Below are positions 8,467-16,357 of a DNA stretch of 64,000 bases, in pieces. The DNA is from Pseudomonas sp. JUb42 (GTDB lineage Bacteria > Pseudomonadota > Gammaproteobacteria > Pseudomonadales > Pseudomonadaceae). How positions within the stretch are numbered: position 1 is the stretch's first letter; each line of letters opens with the position of its first letter. Below the pieces are notes generated by a model, which was not told the DNA's origin, searched no databases, and was given only the letters and a program-made list of their open reading frames with translations. The position numbers were made by a program, and so were the translations under genes. Location of the stretch: NCBI RefSeq assembly GCF_024807945.1, contig NZ_JANUFD010000001.1, positions 620,001-684,000 of the forward strand. The letters run 5' to 3'.

Positions 8467-9597
8467 TTAAACCGCCTCAAGCAAGGTCGCAATACCCTGT
8501 CCCCCGGCAATGCACTGGGTCGCAATGGCAAAACGCCCGCCGGTACGCTTGAGCAGTGATGCCGCCTTGCCGGTAATGCGTGCGCCAGTCGCGCCCAGTG
8601 GATGACCCATGGCCATGGCGCCGCCGTCGAGGTTGACCCTGGCCATATCCAGTTGCAACTCCTGCACGCAGGCCAGGGACTGGCTGGCGAAGGCTTCGTT
8701 AAGTTCCACCAGGTCGATATCGTCGATGCTCAGGCCAGCACGTTGCAGGACTTTGCGCGTGGCGTAGACCGGGCCCATGCCCATGATTTCCGGCGGGCAA
8801 CCGGCCACGGCGACGGCCTTGATCCGCGCGAGGATATTCATGCCATGATTGCGGGCAAAGTCCTCGGTGCAGACCAATACCGCTGCGCTGCCATCAGTCA
8901 GGGGCGAGGCAGTGCCCGCAGTGACGGTACCGCCAAAGGCTGGTTTCAAGCCACGCAGGCCTTCAGCGCTGGTGCCGGGGCGGATGCAGCCGTCTTCACT
9001 GACCAGGCCATCGGGGGTGATGATCGGCACGATTTCATCGACGAACAGCCCGGCGTCACGGGCGCTGGCGGCTTTGGCGTGGGACTGCACGGCCATGGCT
9101 TCCTGCTCGACGCGACCGATAGCGAAGCGCTTGGCGACCTCTTCGGCAGTAAAGCCCATGGGCATGTACGCCTCGGGCATGTCCTGCATCAGGGTCGGGT
9201 TGGGCGAGATATTGAAGCCGCCCATGGGTACCCGGGTCATGGACTCGACCCCGGCACAGAGAAAGGCCTCGCCTGCGCCGAGAAGGATCTGCCCGGCGGC
9301 GTAATGTACCGAGCTCATGGACGAGCCGCAGAAGCGATTGATGGTCGCGCCGCCCAGGGTATTGGGAAAACCGGCGCGCAAGCTGGCAATACGGGCGATA
9401 TTCATGCCCTGTTCCGCTTCCGGATAGGCGCAGCCCATGATCACGTCTTCGAGGGTGGCCGGGTCGAGGTCGAGCTTATCCACCAGCCCGCGCAGCACCT
9501 GGGCCGCCAGGTCATCCGGGCGCAGATTGATCAGGCCGCCCTTTTTCGCGAAATGGAAAGGCGAGCGGGCGAAACCAGCGATAACGATCGATTGCAT
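8467..9597 (-). CDS. thiolase family acetyl-CoA acyltransferase
   Basis: A 376-residue thiolase, slightly shorter than FadA-type enzymes. The catalytic triad is complete: nucleophile C90 (NRFCGSSMSSV), H332 (GHPLGATG) and C362 (QCIAGGQG). It would cleave 3-ketoacyl-CoA or condense acetyl-CoA units in the cytoplasm. The upstream PaaI-type thioesterase ends 27 bp before it on the same strand, so the two probably form an operon acting on acyl-CoA intermediates. No hydratase or dehydrogenase partner is adjacent, so beta-oxidation of a specific substrate remains open. The start MQSIVIAGFARSPF is the normal thiolase N-terminus. Confidence 0.88.
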   Translation of the reverse strand: MQSIVIAGFARSPFHFAKKGGLINLRPDDLAAQVLRGLVDKLDLDPATLEDVIMGCAYPEAEQGMNIARIASLRAGFPNTLGGATINRFCGSSMSSVHYAAGQILLGAGEAFLCAGVESMTRVPMGGFNISPNPTLMQDMPEAYMPMGFTAEEVAKRFAIGRVEQEAMAVQSHAKAASARDAGLFVDEIVPIITPDGLVSEDGCIRPGTSAEGLRGLKPAFGGTVTAGTASPLTDGSAAVLVCTEDFARNHGMNILARIKAVAVAGCPPEIMGMGPVYATRKVLQRAGLSIDDIDLVELNEAFASQSLACVQELQLDMARVNLDGGAMAMGHPLGATGARITGKAASLLKRTGGRFAIATQCIAGGQGIATLLEAV

Positions 9598-9624
9598 GGC
9601 GGTTCTCCAGGGGATGTCCGGGGG

Positions 9625-10164
9625 TTATCTGTTCATATCCAGAATCATGCAGGTGGTGGTGCCGGTGGCATAAAGCCGGCCATCGACATCGTACAATCGG
9701 CCTTCGGCCAGGGCGGTGGAGCGGCCCAGGTGCACGACTTTGCCCTCGGCCCGCACGGGCCCGGTGCTCTCGCCCATGGCGCGGACATAGCTGATGCGCA
9801 GATCCAGAGTGGTGTAGCCCTGGCCCTGCTTGAGTTGAGTGTGGATGGCGCAGCCCATGCACGAATCCAGCAACGTTGCCGCGTAGCCGCCATGGACGCT
9901 GCCCAGAGGGTTGTAATGCCGCGCATCCGGGGTGCCCTGGAAAACGAACAGACCGGGCGTCCAGTGCAGGGGGATGAAGTCCAGTAAGTCACCGATGGGC
10001 GGCGAGGGATATTCGCCACGGCCGATACCGTCGAGGTACTCCTTGGGGTCCAGTCGAGCCACTTCAGCCAGGGTGATAGTCCCCGGCTTGCCCAGGCGGG
10101 CGCGCATCAGACGTTCTTCTTCAAGCCACAGGGCGAGCTTTTCTTCCCGGTCGAGGGTTTGCAT
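9625..10164 (-). CDS. PaaI-family acyl-CoA thioesterase (hotdog fold)
   Basis: A 179-residue protein with a single hotdog domain in the C-terminal two thirds. The central helix region HGGYAATLLDSCMGCAIHTQL carries the HGG...D catalytic signature of PaaI/YbgC-like thioesterases, followed by the strands TTLDLRISYVRAM and GRSTALAEGRLYD. The first 60 residues are a charged helical extension. Family members hydrolyse acyl- or aryl-CoA esters. It lies directly upstream of the thiolase, likely in the same transcript, which suggests a detoxifying or CoA-recycling role for products of that enzyme. Confidence 0.82.
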   Translation of the reverse strand: MQTLDREEKLALWLEEERLMRARLGKPGTITLAEVARLDPKEYLDGIGRGEYPSPPIGDLLDFIPLHWTPGLFVFQGTPDARHYNPLGSVHGGYAATLLDSCMGCAIHTQLKQGQGYTTLDLRISYVRAMGESTGPVRAEGKVVHLGRSTALAEGRLYDVDGRLYATGTTTCMILDMNR

Positions 10165-10330
10165 GCGCGGGTCTTCCTATCGGGTTGCTGGGCAAGGGAT
10201 GGAGTCTGTTCAGATTATGAGCATAATTTATCTTTTTTTATTATGGGTGCAATATAAAAGTGATGAATGTCCGACGACATGCGTGCATGCCGCAATGGAA
10301 GAAAAGGGGATTTAGCCAGGGCCAATTATT

Positions 10331-10420
10331 GTGGGAGCGAATTCATTCGCGAAGACGGCAATTCAGGCGATAAGGATTTGGCGGATGTTCGATCTTTTTC
10401 GCGAATGAATTCGCTCCCAC
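10331..10420. repeat. paired REP palindrome, GGGAGCGAATTCATTCGCG family
   Basis: A 90-bp unit of two inverted arms, the same size and arms as the copy at 8279. It fills most of the 290-bp gap between the thioesterase promoter region and the DUF1003 gene. Confidence 0.9.
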
Positions 10421-10454
10421 AGTTCGTCTCTTCAGAGCATTGAGTTAAACAACC

Positions 10455-11006
10455 TCAGCACGAACCATCTCTTTTGACGAAATGCTTGTGCATATCCAGG
10501 GTCAGGGTTTCGATGCGTTCTGTCAGGGACTTGGTCATCTCGGTCAGGCGGGTGTTCTGCTCCAGCAACTGGAGCATCTGCGCAGAGTTCTGCTCGGCAA
10601 TGGCCAGGCGCTCTTGGTTGGCCACGGCCAAGGCTTCGCGGTGTTGCGCATCAGCATCGGCATTGGCCTTGTCCCGGGCGGCCTGGCGGGTTTGTGCCAG
10701 CAGGATCAGTGGGGCGGCGTAGGCCGATTGCAGGCTGAAAGCCAGGTTCAGCAGGATGAAGGGGTAGAGATCGAACTTGACCAGCCCGCTCAGGTTGGCG
10801 CCGACCCAGAGCAGTACCAGCAGGGTTTGTGCGCCGAGGAAGGTCGGTGTGCCGAAGAAGCGGGCAAATGCTTCGGCTTTAAGGGCAAAGGCGTCATTGC
10901 CGAACGTGGGCGTCAGATGGGCATGGCCTTTATGGAAGCGCAAATGATCAACGACGGTCTTGGTCGAGCGAGGGGACTGGCTGGGATCTGGCGTTGCGGC
11001 GCTCAT
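10455..11006 (-). CDS. DUF1003 membrane protein
   Basis: A protein of 183 residues from the ATG at 11006 (a TTG four codons upstream is also open). Two hydrophobic helices lie near residues 57-75 and 84-105, with the DUF1003 motif FDLYPFILLNLAFSLQSAYAAPLILLAQTRQ. A long charged coiled coil (about 110-175) follows, with the repeated pattern LLEQNTRLTEMTKSLTERIETL. Function is unknown for the family. It is monocistronic in appearance, with REP DNA downstream. The conserved motif makes the family call safe. Confidence 0.85.
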   Translation of the reverse strand: MSAATPDPSQSPRSTKTVVDHLRFHKGHAHLTPTFGNDAFALKAEAFARFFGTPTFLGAQTLLVLLWVGANLSGLVKFDLYPFILLNLAFSLQSAYAAPLILLAQTRQAARDKANADADAQHREALAVANQERLAIAEQNSAQMLQLLEQNTRLTEMTKSLTERIETLTLDMHKHFVKRDGSC

Positions 11007-11165
11007 GACGGTTACCAAAGGCTCAAGGACAAGCGGCCACTATAAGGCTCGCAGCAGCGTCCTTGATACCGGCTGACAAAAGCTTCATGCGCGGGACGCA
11101 GTCAAGTGTCCCCGCCCGGCAGGGAGAGATGACGCAACCGCGTATCGAGAGTGGCCGTCAGGCCT

Positions 11166-11369
11166 TCAATCGATGGGGTCGGGGTGCAACGGTCTGGAAA
11201 CCTGCATGATGCTGGCGTAGTCGTAGACGTACTGCCGCCCGGCATGGCTGGTCAAACGCAGCTGATCGATCAGTTGCCGCTCTTTCTTGTTCAGGTACCG
11301 CAACCCTTGCTCACTCGACTTGAGGCGATCTCGTTCATGAGCGTCAGGAAAGGTGATGACGTTTGTCAT
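11166..11369 (-). CDS. small conserved hypothetical protein (67 aa)
   Basis: I do not recognise a function. The start is the ATG at 11369, which has a strong AAGGAGA ribosome-binding site six bases upstream; the frame stays open further upstream but without such a site. The protein starts MTNVITFPDAHERDRLKSS, is soluble and charged, and has a central helix (GLRYLNKKERQLIDQL). No signal peptide or membrane segment. It lies upstream of the DUF1003 gene on the same strand with a 160-bp gap. Confidence 0.65.
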   Translation of the reverse strand: MTNVITFPDAHERDRLKSSEQGLRYLNKKERQLIDQLRLTSHAGRQYVYDYASIMQVSRPLHPDPID

Positions 11370-11492
11370 GAAAAATCTCCTTGGTTGTGAGTCCCTAATG
11401 CTGGCTCTGTAGTCCCTGTCACCATTGTTTTGCGACAACGGCACCTTACCCACAAAAACTTGAGCCGGGCAACCCTGCAAATGAAGAGCCGG

Positions 11493-11975
11493 TCACACTA
11501 TCTGTGTCACCTCATAGGATTGTCGACTGCCGTTGACGCTGATATCGATGACATCGCCTTCGAACTTGCCCAGCAGGTTTTGCCCCAAGGGCGCACGGGC
11601 AGTGATCACGGTGATCAGGCTCTCGTCGAGATGGACTTTCAGCCCGGCGCCGTCGGGGCCGAGGAACAGGCGGCGGGGGTGGCCGTCGTCGTCTTCGAGG
11701 GTGATCAGGTCGCCGTTCTGGATGCCGCGCTGCTCATCGAACGGCTTGAGGCCCAGTTGTTGCCAGGCCAGCAGCGCCTGGCGGATTTCCTCGACCCGTC
11801 GTGCCTGGCCCGCCGCCAGATACGAGGCCTCAAGGCCCAGGGTGTCGTACTTGTTTTCGGCGATATTTTCTTCGTGGGTTGCAGTCTCGTAAGCGGTCTG
11901 GGCGGCACGCTGGGCGACGTCCAGATCGACCTTGAGTTTTTCGATAATCAACTGATGAACGGCTTGCTTGCTCAT
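11493..11975 (-). CDS. GreA/GreB-family elongation-factor-like protein
   Basis: A 160-residue protein with the two-part layout of Gre factors: an N-terminal helical hairpin (about 1-80) and a C-terminal FKBP-like domain (85-155) with NGDLITLEDDDGHPRRLFLGP and ITARAPLGQNLLGKFEGD, the GreA/B core motif. True GreA is 158 residues. The tip of the hairpin here (NIAENKYDTLGLEASYLA) still carries acidic residues. It may act in the RNA polymerase secondary channel or be a Gre-domain paralogue with another role. The upstream membrane-protein gene ends three bases before it, so the two are cotranscribed. Confidence 0.72.
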   Translation of the reverse strand: MSKQAVHQLIIEKLKVDLDVAQRAAQTAYETATHEENIAENKYDTLGLEASYLAAGQARRVEEIRQALLAWQQLGLKPFDEQRGIQNGDLITLEDDDGHPRRLFLGPDGAGLKVHLDESLITVITARAPLGQNLLGKFEGDVIDISVNGSRQSYEVTQIV

Positions 11976-11978
11976 GGT

Positions 11979-12371
11979 CTATCCGCAGAACTGACTGACA
12001 TTGGCCCGGCTTTTTTCACTGGGCGCGGTGCGGTCCTGCTGTAACCAGAAATTGCACTTGGGGCCGTTGAAGCTTTTTTGCTGCTCGGCCTGGGCCTGCT
12101 CGCGGGCCTGGCGGGCTTCGCTCTCACGCAGGTTCTGCTCGTATTTCTCGAACATGCTGTTGGCGGGCTCGGGCGGCGGTGCCGGTGGCTTGCTCAACTG
12201 GCTGACGGCGTTCGTCACGACCTGGGTCTGCGCGGCGGGCAGGGCCTTGTACAGCAGGGCGCAGGTCAGCAGTACGGCTAGGAATCCGAGCCAGATACCG
12301 ACGGCGATGCAGCCGATCAGTTTCAGTGGCGGGACGGCAACATTCAGCTCGCGACGGCTTGTGGACGGCAT
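11979..12371 (-). CDS. hypothetical single-pass membrane protein
   Basis: A 130-residue protein from the ATG at 12371; the longer open frame upstream would run into earP on the other strand and gives no plausible N-terminus. One transmembrane helix lies at about residues 15-38 (LIGCIAVGIWLGFLAVLL). A proline-rich linker (KPPAPPPEPAN) precedes a Glu/Gln/Ala-rich coiled coil (MFEKYEQNLRESEARQAR) and a C-terminal part with two cysteines (KCNFWLQQ; SQFCG). I do not recognise a family. It is followed three bases later by the Gre-like gene and diverges from earP with about 110 bp between. Confidence 0.65.
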   Translation of the reverse strand: MPSTSRRELNVAVPPLKLIGCIAVGIWLGFLAVLLTCALLYKALPAAQTQVVTNAVSQLSKPPAPPPEPANSMFEKYEQNLRESEARQAREQAQAEQQKSFNGPKCNFWLQQDRTAPSEKSRANVSQFCG

Positions 12372-12479
12372 GGCGGCATTCCTGGTGTTGGCAGTTGAAG
12401 CGGATTGTCGCACGAGCATAAGGCTGGTGGCTGCGGGTTGTTCTGACGGACAATCGGCATTTTTCACGAGGAGCCCTGG

Positions 12480-13613
12480 ATGAAAGCTTCTTGGGATGTG
12501 TTTTGTTCGGTGGTCGACAACTTCGGTGACGTCGGCGTGACCTGGCGCTTGGCCCGGCAATTGGTCGCCGAGCACGATCTGGCCGTGCGCCTGTGGATCG
12601 ACGACCTGACGGCGTTTGCCCGCTTGTGTCCGGGGGCTGATGCCGAGGCGGCGCAGCAATGGCAGGACGGTGTCAGCGTTTGCCGCTGGTCGCCGGACTG
12701 GACCGCGACGGACTGTGCCGACGTAGTGATCGAGGCCTTTGCCTGTCGCCTGCCACCTGCCTATATGGAGGCCATGCTGCAACGACCTGTGCGGCCGCTG
12801 TGGCTGAATCTGGAATATCTCAGCGCCGAGGCCTGGGTTTCCGGTTGCCATGGGCTGCCATCACCGCAATCCAATGGGTTGAAGAAGGTCTTCTTCTTCC
12901 CCGGTTTTCTTCCGACGACCGGTGGCCTGCTGCGCGAGCGGACATTGGTCGAGCAGCGTCAGGCATTTCAGCTGGACGCGGCAATGCAGCGAAATTTCCT
13001 GCTGGGCCTGGGTGTTGTGCCTGACGCTGGAGCGCGGGTAATTTCGCTGTTCGCCTATGAAAACCCTGCTCTGGGCACCTGGCTAGATTTACTGGTGAAA
13101 GATCCGCGCGCCACCCATCTGATCGTGCCCGAGGGGCGGATCCTCGGCGATCTGCAGCGCTGGCTGGGTGTCGAAGGCTTGCGAGCGGGCGCCATCGAAA
13201 AGCGCGGAGCCTTGACCGTGCAGGTCATGCCGTTCGTCCGACAGGAAGATTACGATCGCCTGCTGTGGAGTTGCGACTTTAATGTGGTGCGCGGCGAAGA
13301 TTCGTTCGTGCGCGCGCAATGGGCCGCTCGGCCGTTGCTCTGGCACATCTATGAACAGGACGACGACGCCCACTGGGCCAAGCTTGACGCCTTCCTTGAG
13401 CTCTATCTCAAAGGCCTGCCCGAAGCGGCGGCGAGGGGCCTCAGTGGATTCTGGAGGGCCTGGAATGGCGGCAATGATCTGCGGGCGCACTGGCCGGCGA
13501 TCAGCGAATACGAGGCAATCTTGCGTAAACACGCAGAAAACTGGTGTCTGGAACAGGCTTCTCAGCGGGATCTTGTCGAGGCGCTGGTACAGTTTTATCG
13601 AAATTCGCTATGA
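12480..13613 (+). CDS. earP: EF-P arginine rhamnosyltransferase EarP
   Basis: A 377-residue GT-B glycosyltransferase that transfers rhamnose from dTDP-rhamnose to Arg32 of elongation factor P, which relieves ribosome stalling at polyproline. The N-terminal DNFGDVG motif places the catalytic aspartates exactly at D13 and D17, and RGEDSF places the conserved glutamate at E273, the positions known for Pseudomonas EarP. It is directly followed by efp. The start ATG has GAGGAG eight bases upstream. The C-terminus overlaps a candidate -10 for efp (TATGAT at 13609-13614, ending over the stop codon). Confidence 0.96.
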   Translation: MKASWDVFCSVVDNFGDVGVTWRLARQLVAEHDLAVRLWIDDLTAFARLCPGADAEAAQQWQDGVSVCRWSPDWTATDCADVVIEAFACRLPPAYMEAMLQRPVRPLWLNLEYLSAEAWVSGCHGLPSPQSNGLKKVFFFPGFLPTTGGLLRERTLVEQRQAFQLDAAMQRNFLLGLGVVPDAGARVISLFAYENPALGTWLDLLVKDPRATHLIVPEGRILGDLQRWLGVEGLRAGAIEKRGALTVQVMPFVRQEDYDRLLWSCDFNVVRGEDSFVRAQWAARPLLWHIYEQDDDAHWAKLDAFLELYLKGLPEAAARGLSGFWRAWNGGNDLRAHWPAISEYEAILRKHAENWCLEQASQRDLVEALVQFYRNSL

Positions 13614-13667
13614 TACGCGGCCTTGTTATCAAGGCTCTGTACGAAAAGCCGCTTTTCGTACAGAGCC
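13609..13667 (+). promoter_or_regulatory. efp promoter -10 and leader hairpin
   Basis: TATGAT at 13609-13614 with a GC-rich discriminator suggests that efp transcription starts near 13621. A perfect 16-bp inverted repeat with a 3-nt loop then covers 13633-13667, close to the predicted 5' end of the mRNA. It has no T tract and so is not a usual terminator. It may protect the abundant efp mRNA or lower read-through from earP. Confidence 0.5.
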
Positions 13668-13701
13668 TGTTAGTAAATCCATCCTATTTCGGATATTCGC
13701 A

Positions 13702-14271
13702 ATGAAAACTGGTAAAGAACTCAAACCCGGTACCGTGATCAAGATCGATAACGACCCTTGGCTGGTTCAGAAAGCTGAATTCACCAAGTCCGGTCGTAAC
13801 AGCGCGATCATGAAGACCAAGCTGAAGAACCTGTTGACCGGCTACAAGACTGAAACTGTCTACTCGGCCGACGACAAGCTGGAAGACGTGATCCTGGACC
13901 GCAAAGAAGCGACCCTGTCGTTCATCAGCGGTGACACTTTCACGTTCATGGACACCACTGACTACACCATGTACGAGCTGAACGCTGAAGACATCGAAGC
14001 CGTTCTGCCATTCGTTGAAGAAGGCATGACCGACGTCTGCGAAGCCGTTTTCTTCGAAGACCGTCTGGTTTCCGTAGAGCTGCCGACCACTATCGTGCGT
14101 CAGGTTGACTACACCGAAGGTTCGGCTCGTGGCGACACTTCCGGTAAAGTCATGAAGCCAGCCAAGCTGAAAAACGGCACCGAGCTGAGCGTTGCTGACT
14201 TCATCGAAATCGGCGACATGATCGAGATCGATACTCGTGAAGGCGGTTCCTACAAAGGCCGTGCTAAATAA
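13702..14271 (+). CDS. efp: elongation factor P (EarP-type, Arg32)
   Basis: A 189-residue three-domain translation factor that binds between the P and E sites and promotes peptide bonds at proline stretches. The N-terminal KOW-like domain has the loop [12 protein letters not shown] with arginine at position 32, the residue rhamnosylated by EarP; bacteria that modify EF-P by lysylation have lysine at the corresponding site. Codon choice is visibly more biased than in the neighbours (GAA, GAC, CTG, AAG), as in highly expressed genes. The start ATG lies 35 bases after the leader hairpin, and a strong terminator follows. Confidence 0.97.
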   Translation: MKTGKELKPGTVIKIDNDPWLVQKAEFTKSGRNSAIMKTKLKNLLTGYKTETVYSADDKLEDVILDRKEATLSFISGDTFTFMDTTDYTMYELNAEDIEAVLPFVEEGMTDVCEAVFFEDRLVSVELPTTIVRQVDYTEGSARGDTSGKVMKPAKLKNGTELSVADFIEIGDMIEIDTREGGSYKGRAK

Positions 14272-14302
14272 GCACAGCTTTTTTGTAGCGCTGGAACACA
14301 AG

Positions 14303-14328
14303 AAACCCGCATTAGTGCGGGTTTTTTT
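14303..14328 (+). terminator. intrinsic terminator of efp
   Basis: An ACCCGC stem with a short ATTAGT loop and GCGGGT partner is followed by seven T residues, 32 bases past the efp stop. Confidence 0.9.
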
Positions 14329-14363
14329 GTGCCTACAAGTAAATTGGTTTGGAATGAGATTTT

Positions 14364-14425
14364 GTAGGCACTGCCGAAGGCTGCGATAGCGGCGTATCCC
14401 ATCCGCAGCCTTTGGCAGCTCCTAC
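14364..14425. repeat. REP-like inverted repeat, GTAGG...CCTAC family
   Basis: Imperfect inverted arms GTAGGCACTGCCGAAGGCTG and CAGCCTTTGGCAGCTCCTAC flank an 20-odd base spacer. This is a different family from the other REP pairs in the window. It lies between two terminators. Confidence 0.7.
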
Positions 14426-14439
14426 AGGACATTTGCAAT

Positions 14440-14477
14440 AAAAAAGCCCCACCTGAACAATTCAGGCGGGGCTTTTT
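14440..14477. terminator. bidirectional intrinsic terminator
   Basis: The stem AAAAAGCCCC with GGGGCTTTTT and an inner CCTGAA/TTCAGG extension has T runs on both strands. It ends the esterase transcript on the minus strand and backs up efp termination on the plus strand. Confidence 0.85.
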
Positions 14478-14536
14478 AGTCTCAACTCAGCTGTATTTAC
14501 CAGTTCATGGTGACGTCTCCGCTTCAGGCGTCGGGT

Positions 14537-15556
14537 TTACTTGAGGTGTACCTTCAATTCTTCCGAAGCCTGCAGCATCGCCGAGCGCACTTCCGGCACC
14601 TGGCTGACCACGTTGAGCAGGCCATAGTCGTGGATCATGCCGTTGTAGCGTACGGCGGTGACCGCCACGCCAGCCTGATCCAGTTTGCGCGCATAGGCTT
14701 CACCCTCGTCGCGCAGTACATCGGCACCGGCGGTCTGCACCAGGGCAGGGGGCAGGCCCTTGAGTTGCTCGGTGGTTGCCCGCAGCGGCGAGGCGTAGAT
14801 CTCGTTGCGCTGGTTGGCGTCCGTTGTGTAGTTGTCCCAGAACCACTTCATCATGTTGCGGGTCAGGAAGTGCCCTTCGGCGAACTGGTTATACGAACCG
14901 GTATCGAAGTTGGCATCCGTTACCGGCCACAACAGCACTTGGTACTTGATGGCCGGAGTGCCCTTGTCTTTGGCCATCAACGAGACGACCGCAGCCATGT
15001 TGCCGCCGACACTGTTACCGGCAACCGCCAGGCGCTTGCCATCGACGTTGATTTCCTTGCCGTGCTCAGCCACCCATTTGGTCGCTGCATAGGCTTGGTT
15101 GATCGCCGTCGGGTAGTGCGCTTCCGGGGATGGCGTGTAGTTGACGAAGACCGCCACCGCTCCGGAACCTGCTACCAGGTCACGGACCAGGCGTTCGTGG
15201 GTCGGGAAGTCGCCCAGAACCCAGCCGCCACCGTGGAAGAACATGAAAACCGGCAAGGTCCCTTTGACACCCGCTGGGCGCACGATGGTCAGGCTGATCG
15301 ACTGACCGTCGGCGTTGATCACCTTCTGGCTGACATCCGCCTTGGGCAGGGTCAGTTTCACCCCGGCCTGGGCGCCCGTCAGGACTGCACGGGCATCCTT
15401 GGGCGAGAGCTGCTCAAGCGGTTTGCCGGTGCCCGAGTTCAGAGCATCGAGGAACGCCTGGGTGTTGTGCTCGACATCCGGGTTGCCCGCGGCGAAAGCG
15501 TTGCCGATGGACAGGGCGAGCAGGGTGCCGGTCAAGACTTTGCTGAGGGTTTTCAT
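14537..15556 (-). CDS. exported alpha/beta-hydrolase, hormone-sensitive-lipase family
   Basis: A 339-residue esterase with a cleavable signal peptide (cut after AFA, residue 22). The oxyanion-hole motif HGGGW is at 108-112 and the nucleophile elbow GNSVGG has S182. Asp (GADVLRDEG) and His (MIHDYG) complete the triad. The motifs identify bacterial HSL/family IV lipases, which cleave short-chain esters; the signal peptide puts it in the periplasm or outside. It lies upstream of the terminator at 14440, and ohr, transcribed in the same direction, is only 24 bp upstream, so ohr and this gene may share a transcript induced by organic peroxides. Substrate unknown. Confidence 0.85.
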   Translation of the reverse strand: MKTLSKVLTGTLLALSIGNAFAAGNPDVEHNTQAFLDALNSGTGKPLEQLSPKDARAVLTGAQAGVKLTLPKADVSQKVINADGQSISLTIVRPAGVKGTLPVFMFFHGGGWVLGDFPTHERLVRDLVAGSGAVAVFVNYTPSPEAHYPTAINQAYAATKWVAEHGKEINVDGKRLAVAGNSVGGNMAAVVSLMAKDKGTPAIKYQVLLWPVTDANFDTGSYNQFAEGHFLTRNMMKWFWDNYTTDANQRNEIYASPLRATTEQLKGLPPALVQTAGADVLRDEGEAYARKLDQAGVAVTAVRYNGMIHDYGLLNVVSQVPEVRSAMLQASEELKVHLK

Positions 15557-15580
15557 GTTCGTTTCCTTGGGCTGGTGAGC

Positions 15581-16000
15581 TTAGACAGTCACGTGCAGAC
15601 GGACGTCAACGTTGCCGCGAGTGGCGTTGGAGTACGGGCAGACCTGGTGAGCGGCGTCGACCAGTTGCTGCGCGTCAGCCTGATCCAGACCTGGCAGGTT
15701 GATGTTCAGATCGATGTCCAGACCGAAACCGCCAGGGATCTGGCCGATGCCGACATGGGCAGTGATCGACGCGTCAGCCGGGATGCTGCGTTTGCTTTGA
15801 CCGGCAACGAATTTCAGTGCGCCGATGAAGCAGGCCGAGTAGCCGGCGGCGAACAGTTGTTCAGGGTTGGTTGCTTCGCCACCGGCACCGCCCAGTTCTT
15901 TCGGGGTAGCCAGTTTGACGTCGAGGATCTTGTCGCTGGAAACAGCGCGGCCATCACGGCCACCGGTAGCGGTTGCAACAGCGGTATAGAGAGTGTTCAT
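15581..16000 (-). CDS. ohr: organic hydroperoxide resistance protein Ohr
   Basis: A 139-residue OsmC/Ohr-family thiol peroxidase that reduces organic and fatty acid hydroperoxides, with lipoylated proteins as reductant. The two active cysteines are C57 (YSACFIGAL) and C121 (VCPYSNATRG), and the glutamate of the catalytic triad is in NPEQLFAAGY. Length and motifs match Ohr rather than OsmC. Its promoter region (16001-16110) holds several OhrR-like boxes, and the ohrR gene lies upstream on the same strand, so peroxide induction is expected. Confidence 0.96.
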   Translation of the reverse strand: MNTLYTAVATATGGRDGRAVSSDKILDVKLATPKELGGAGGEATNPEQLFAAGYSACFIGALKFVAGQSKRSIPADASITAHVGIGQIPGGFGLDIDLNINLPGLDQADAQQLVDAAHQVCPYSNATRGNVDVRLHVTV

Positions 16001-16028
16001 GGCGTTACCTCGTAGTATGTATGGGTTA

Positions 16029-16105
16029 TGTGTTGCGCTAAATGTTTGTGTGCTAACTGGTGTGAAGCAAATGTATCGCGCTAATAGTTTGCGCGCAAGA
16101 TAGTT
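16029..16105 (-). promoter_or_regulatory. ohr promoter region with OhrR-type boxes
   Basis: Within this AT-rich stretch the minus strand has four related blocks: TTGCGCGCAAAC (a palindrome at 16089-16098), TTAGCGCGATAC, TTAGCACACAAAC and TTTAGCGCAACAC. OhrR/OspR operators in Pseudomonas are of this TTAGCGCGCAA type. The block nearest 16000 lies close to the expected start of ohr transcription. Confidence 0.55.
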
Positions 16106-16233
16106 TTTAAAAAAAGTTTTGCCCGAAGCTTTTGAAGGGGGGAGAGGAGGAGGTTTTAGCGAGGGTGAAAGCCTTGGTTTACAACGGCGTCAGCGAGGGC
16201 ATGACCGTTCGTCGGGGGGTTGGCAGGATTGGT

Positions 16234-16322
16234 GTGGGACCGGCTTTAGCCGGGAAGAGGCCGGTACGTCCGTTAGATGTCCATAGCCTTGAATATCGTC
16301 TTCCCGGCTAAAGCCGGTCCCA
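16234..16322. repeat. paired REP palindrome, CCGGCTTTAGCCGGG family
   Basis: Facing arms GTGGGACCGGCTTTAGCCGG and its complement with a spacer of about 50 bases. Copies of the family lie at 30821, 41678 and 48991, and a half copy at 8194. Confidence 0.88.
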
Positions 16323-16357
16323 GACATGCCATTTCAATCCAGGAGCGGCGAGCAGAC

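Larger units (their letters stand above)
16001..16357. other. 357-bp intergenic region between ohr and ohrR
   Basis: The ohr-proximal 110 bp are the promoter described separately. The middle (16111-16233) shows a purine-rich run and nothing I can assign. The distal part is a paired REP element (16234-16322). Confidence 0.7.

Noticed and set aside
8279..10420. Regular repeats that might suggest a CRISPR array
   Set aside because: The copies are isolated palindromic pairs in separate intergenic gaps, not short direct repeats with unique spacers, and no cas gene is present.
11979..12851. Full 290-codon frame for the membrane protein upstream of the Gre-like gene
   Set aside because: The first 160 codons overlap earP on the other strand and show no protein-like character; the ATG at 12371 gives a normal membrane-protein start.
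14507..16015. A 502-codon open frame on the plus strand
   Set aside because: It is antisense to the esterase and ohr genes, both with full motif support; long antisense frames are common in this GC-rich DNA. The same applies to the long frames at 20319-21839, 8602-9987, 31707-32966 and 47421-48623.
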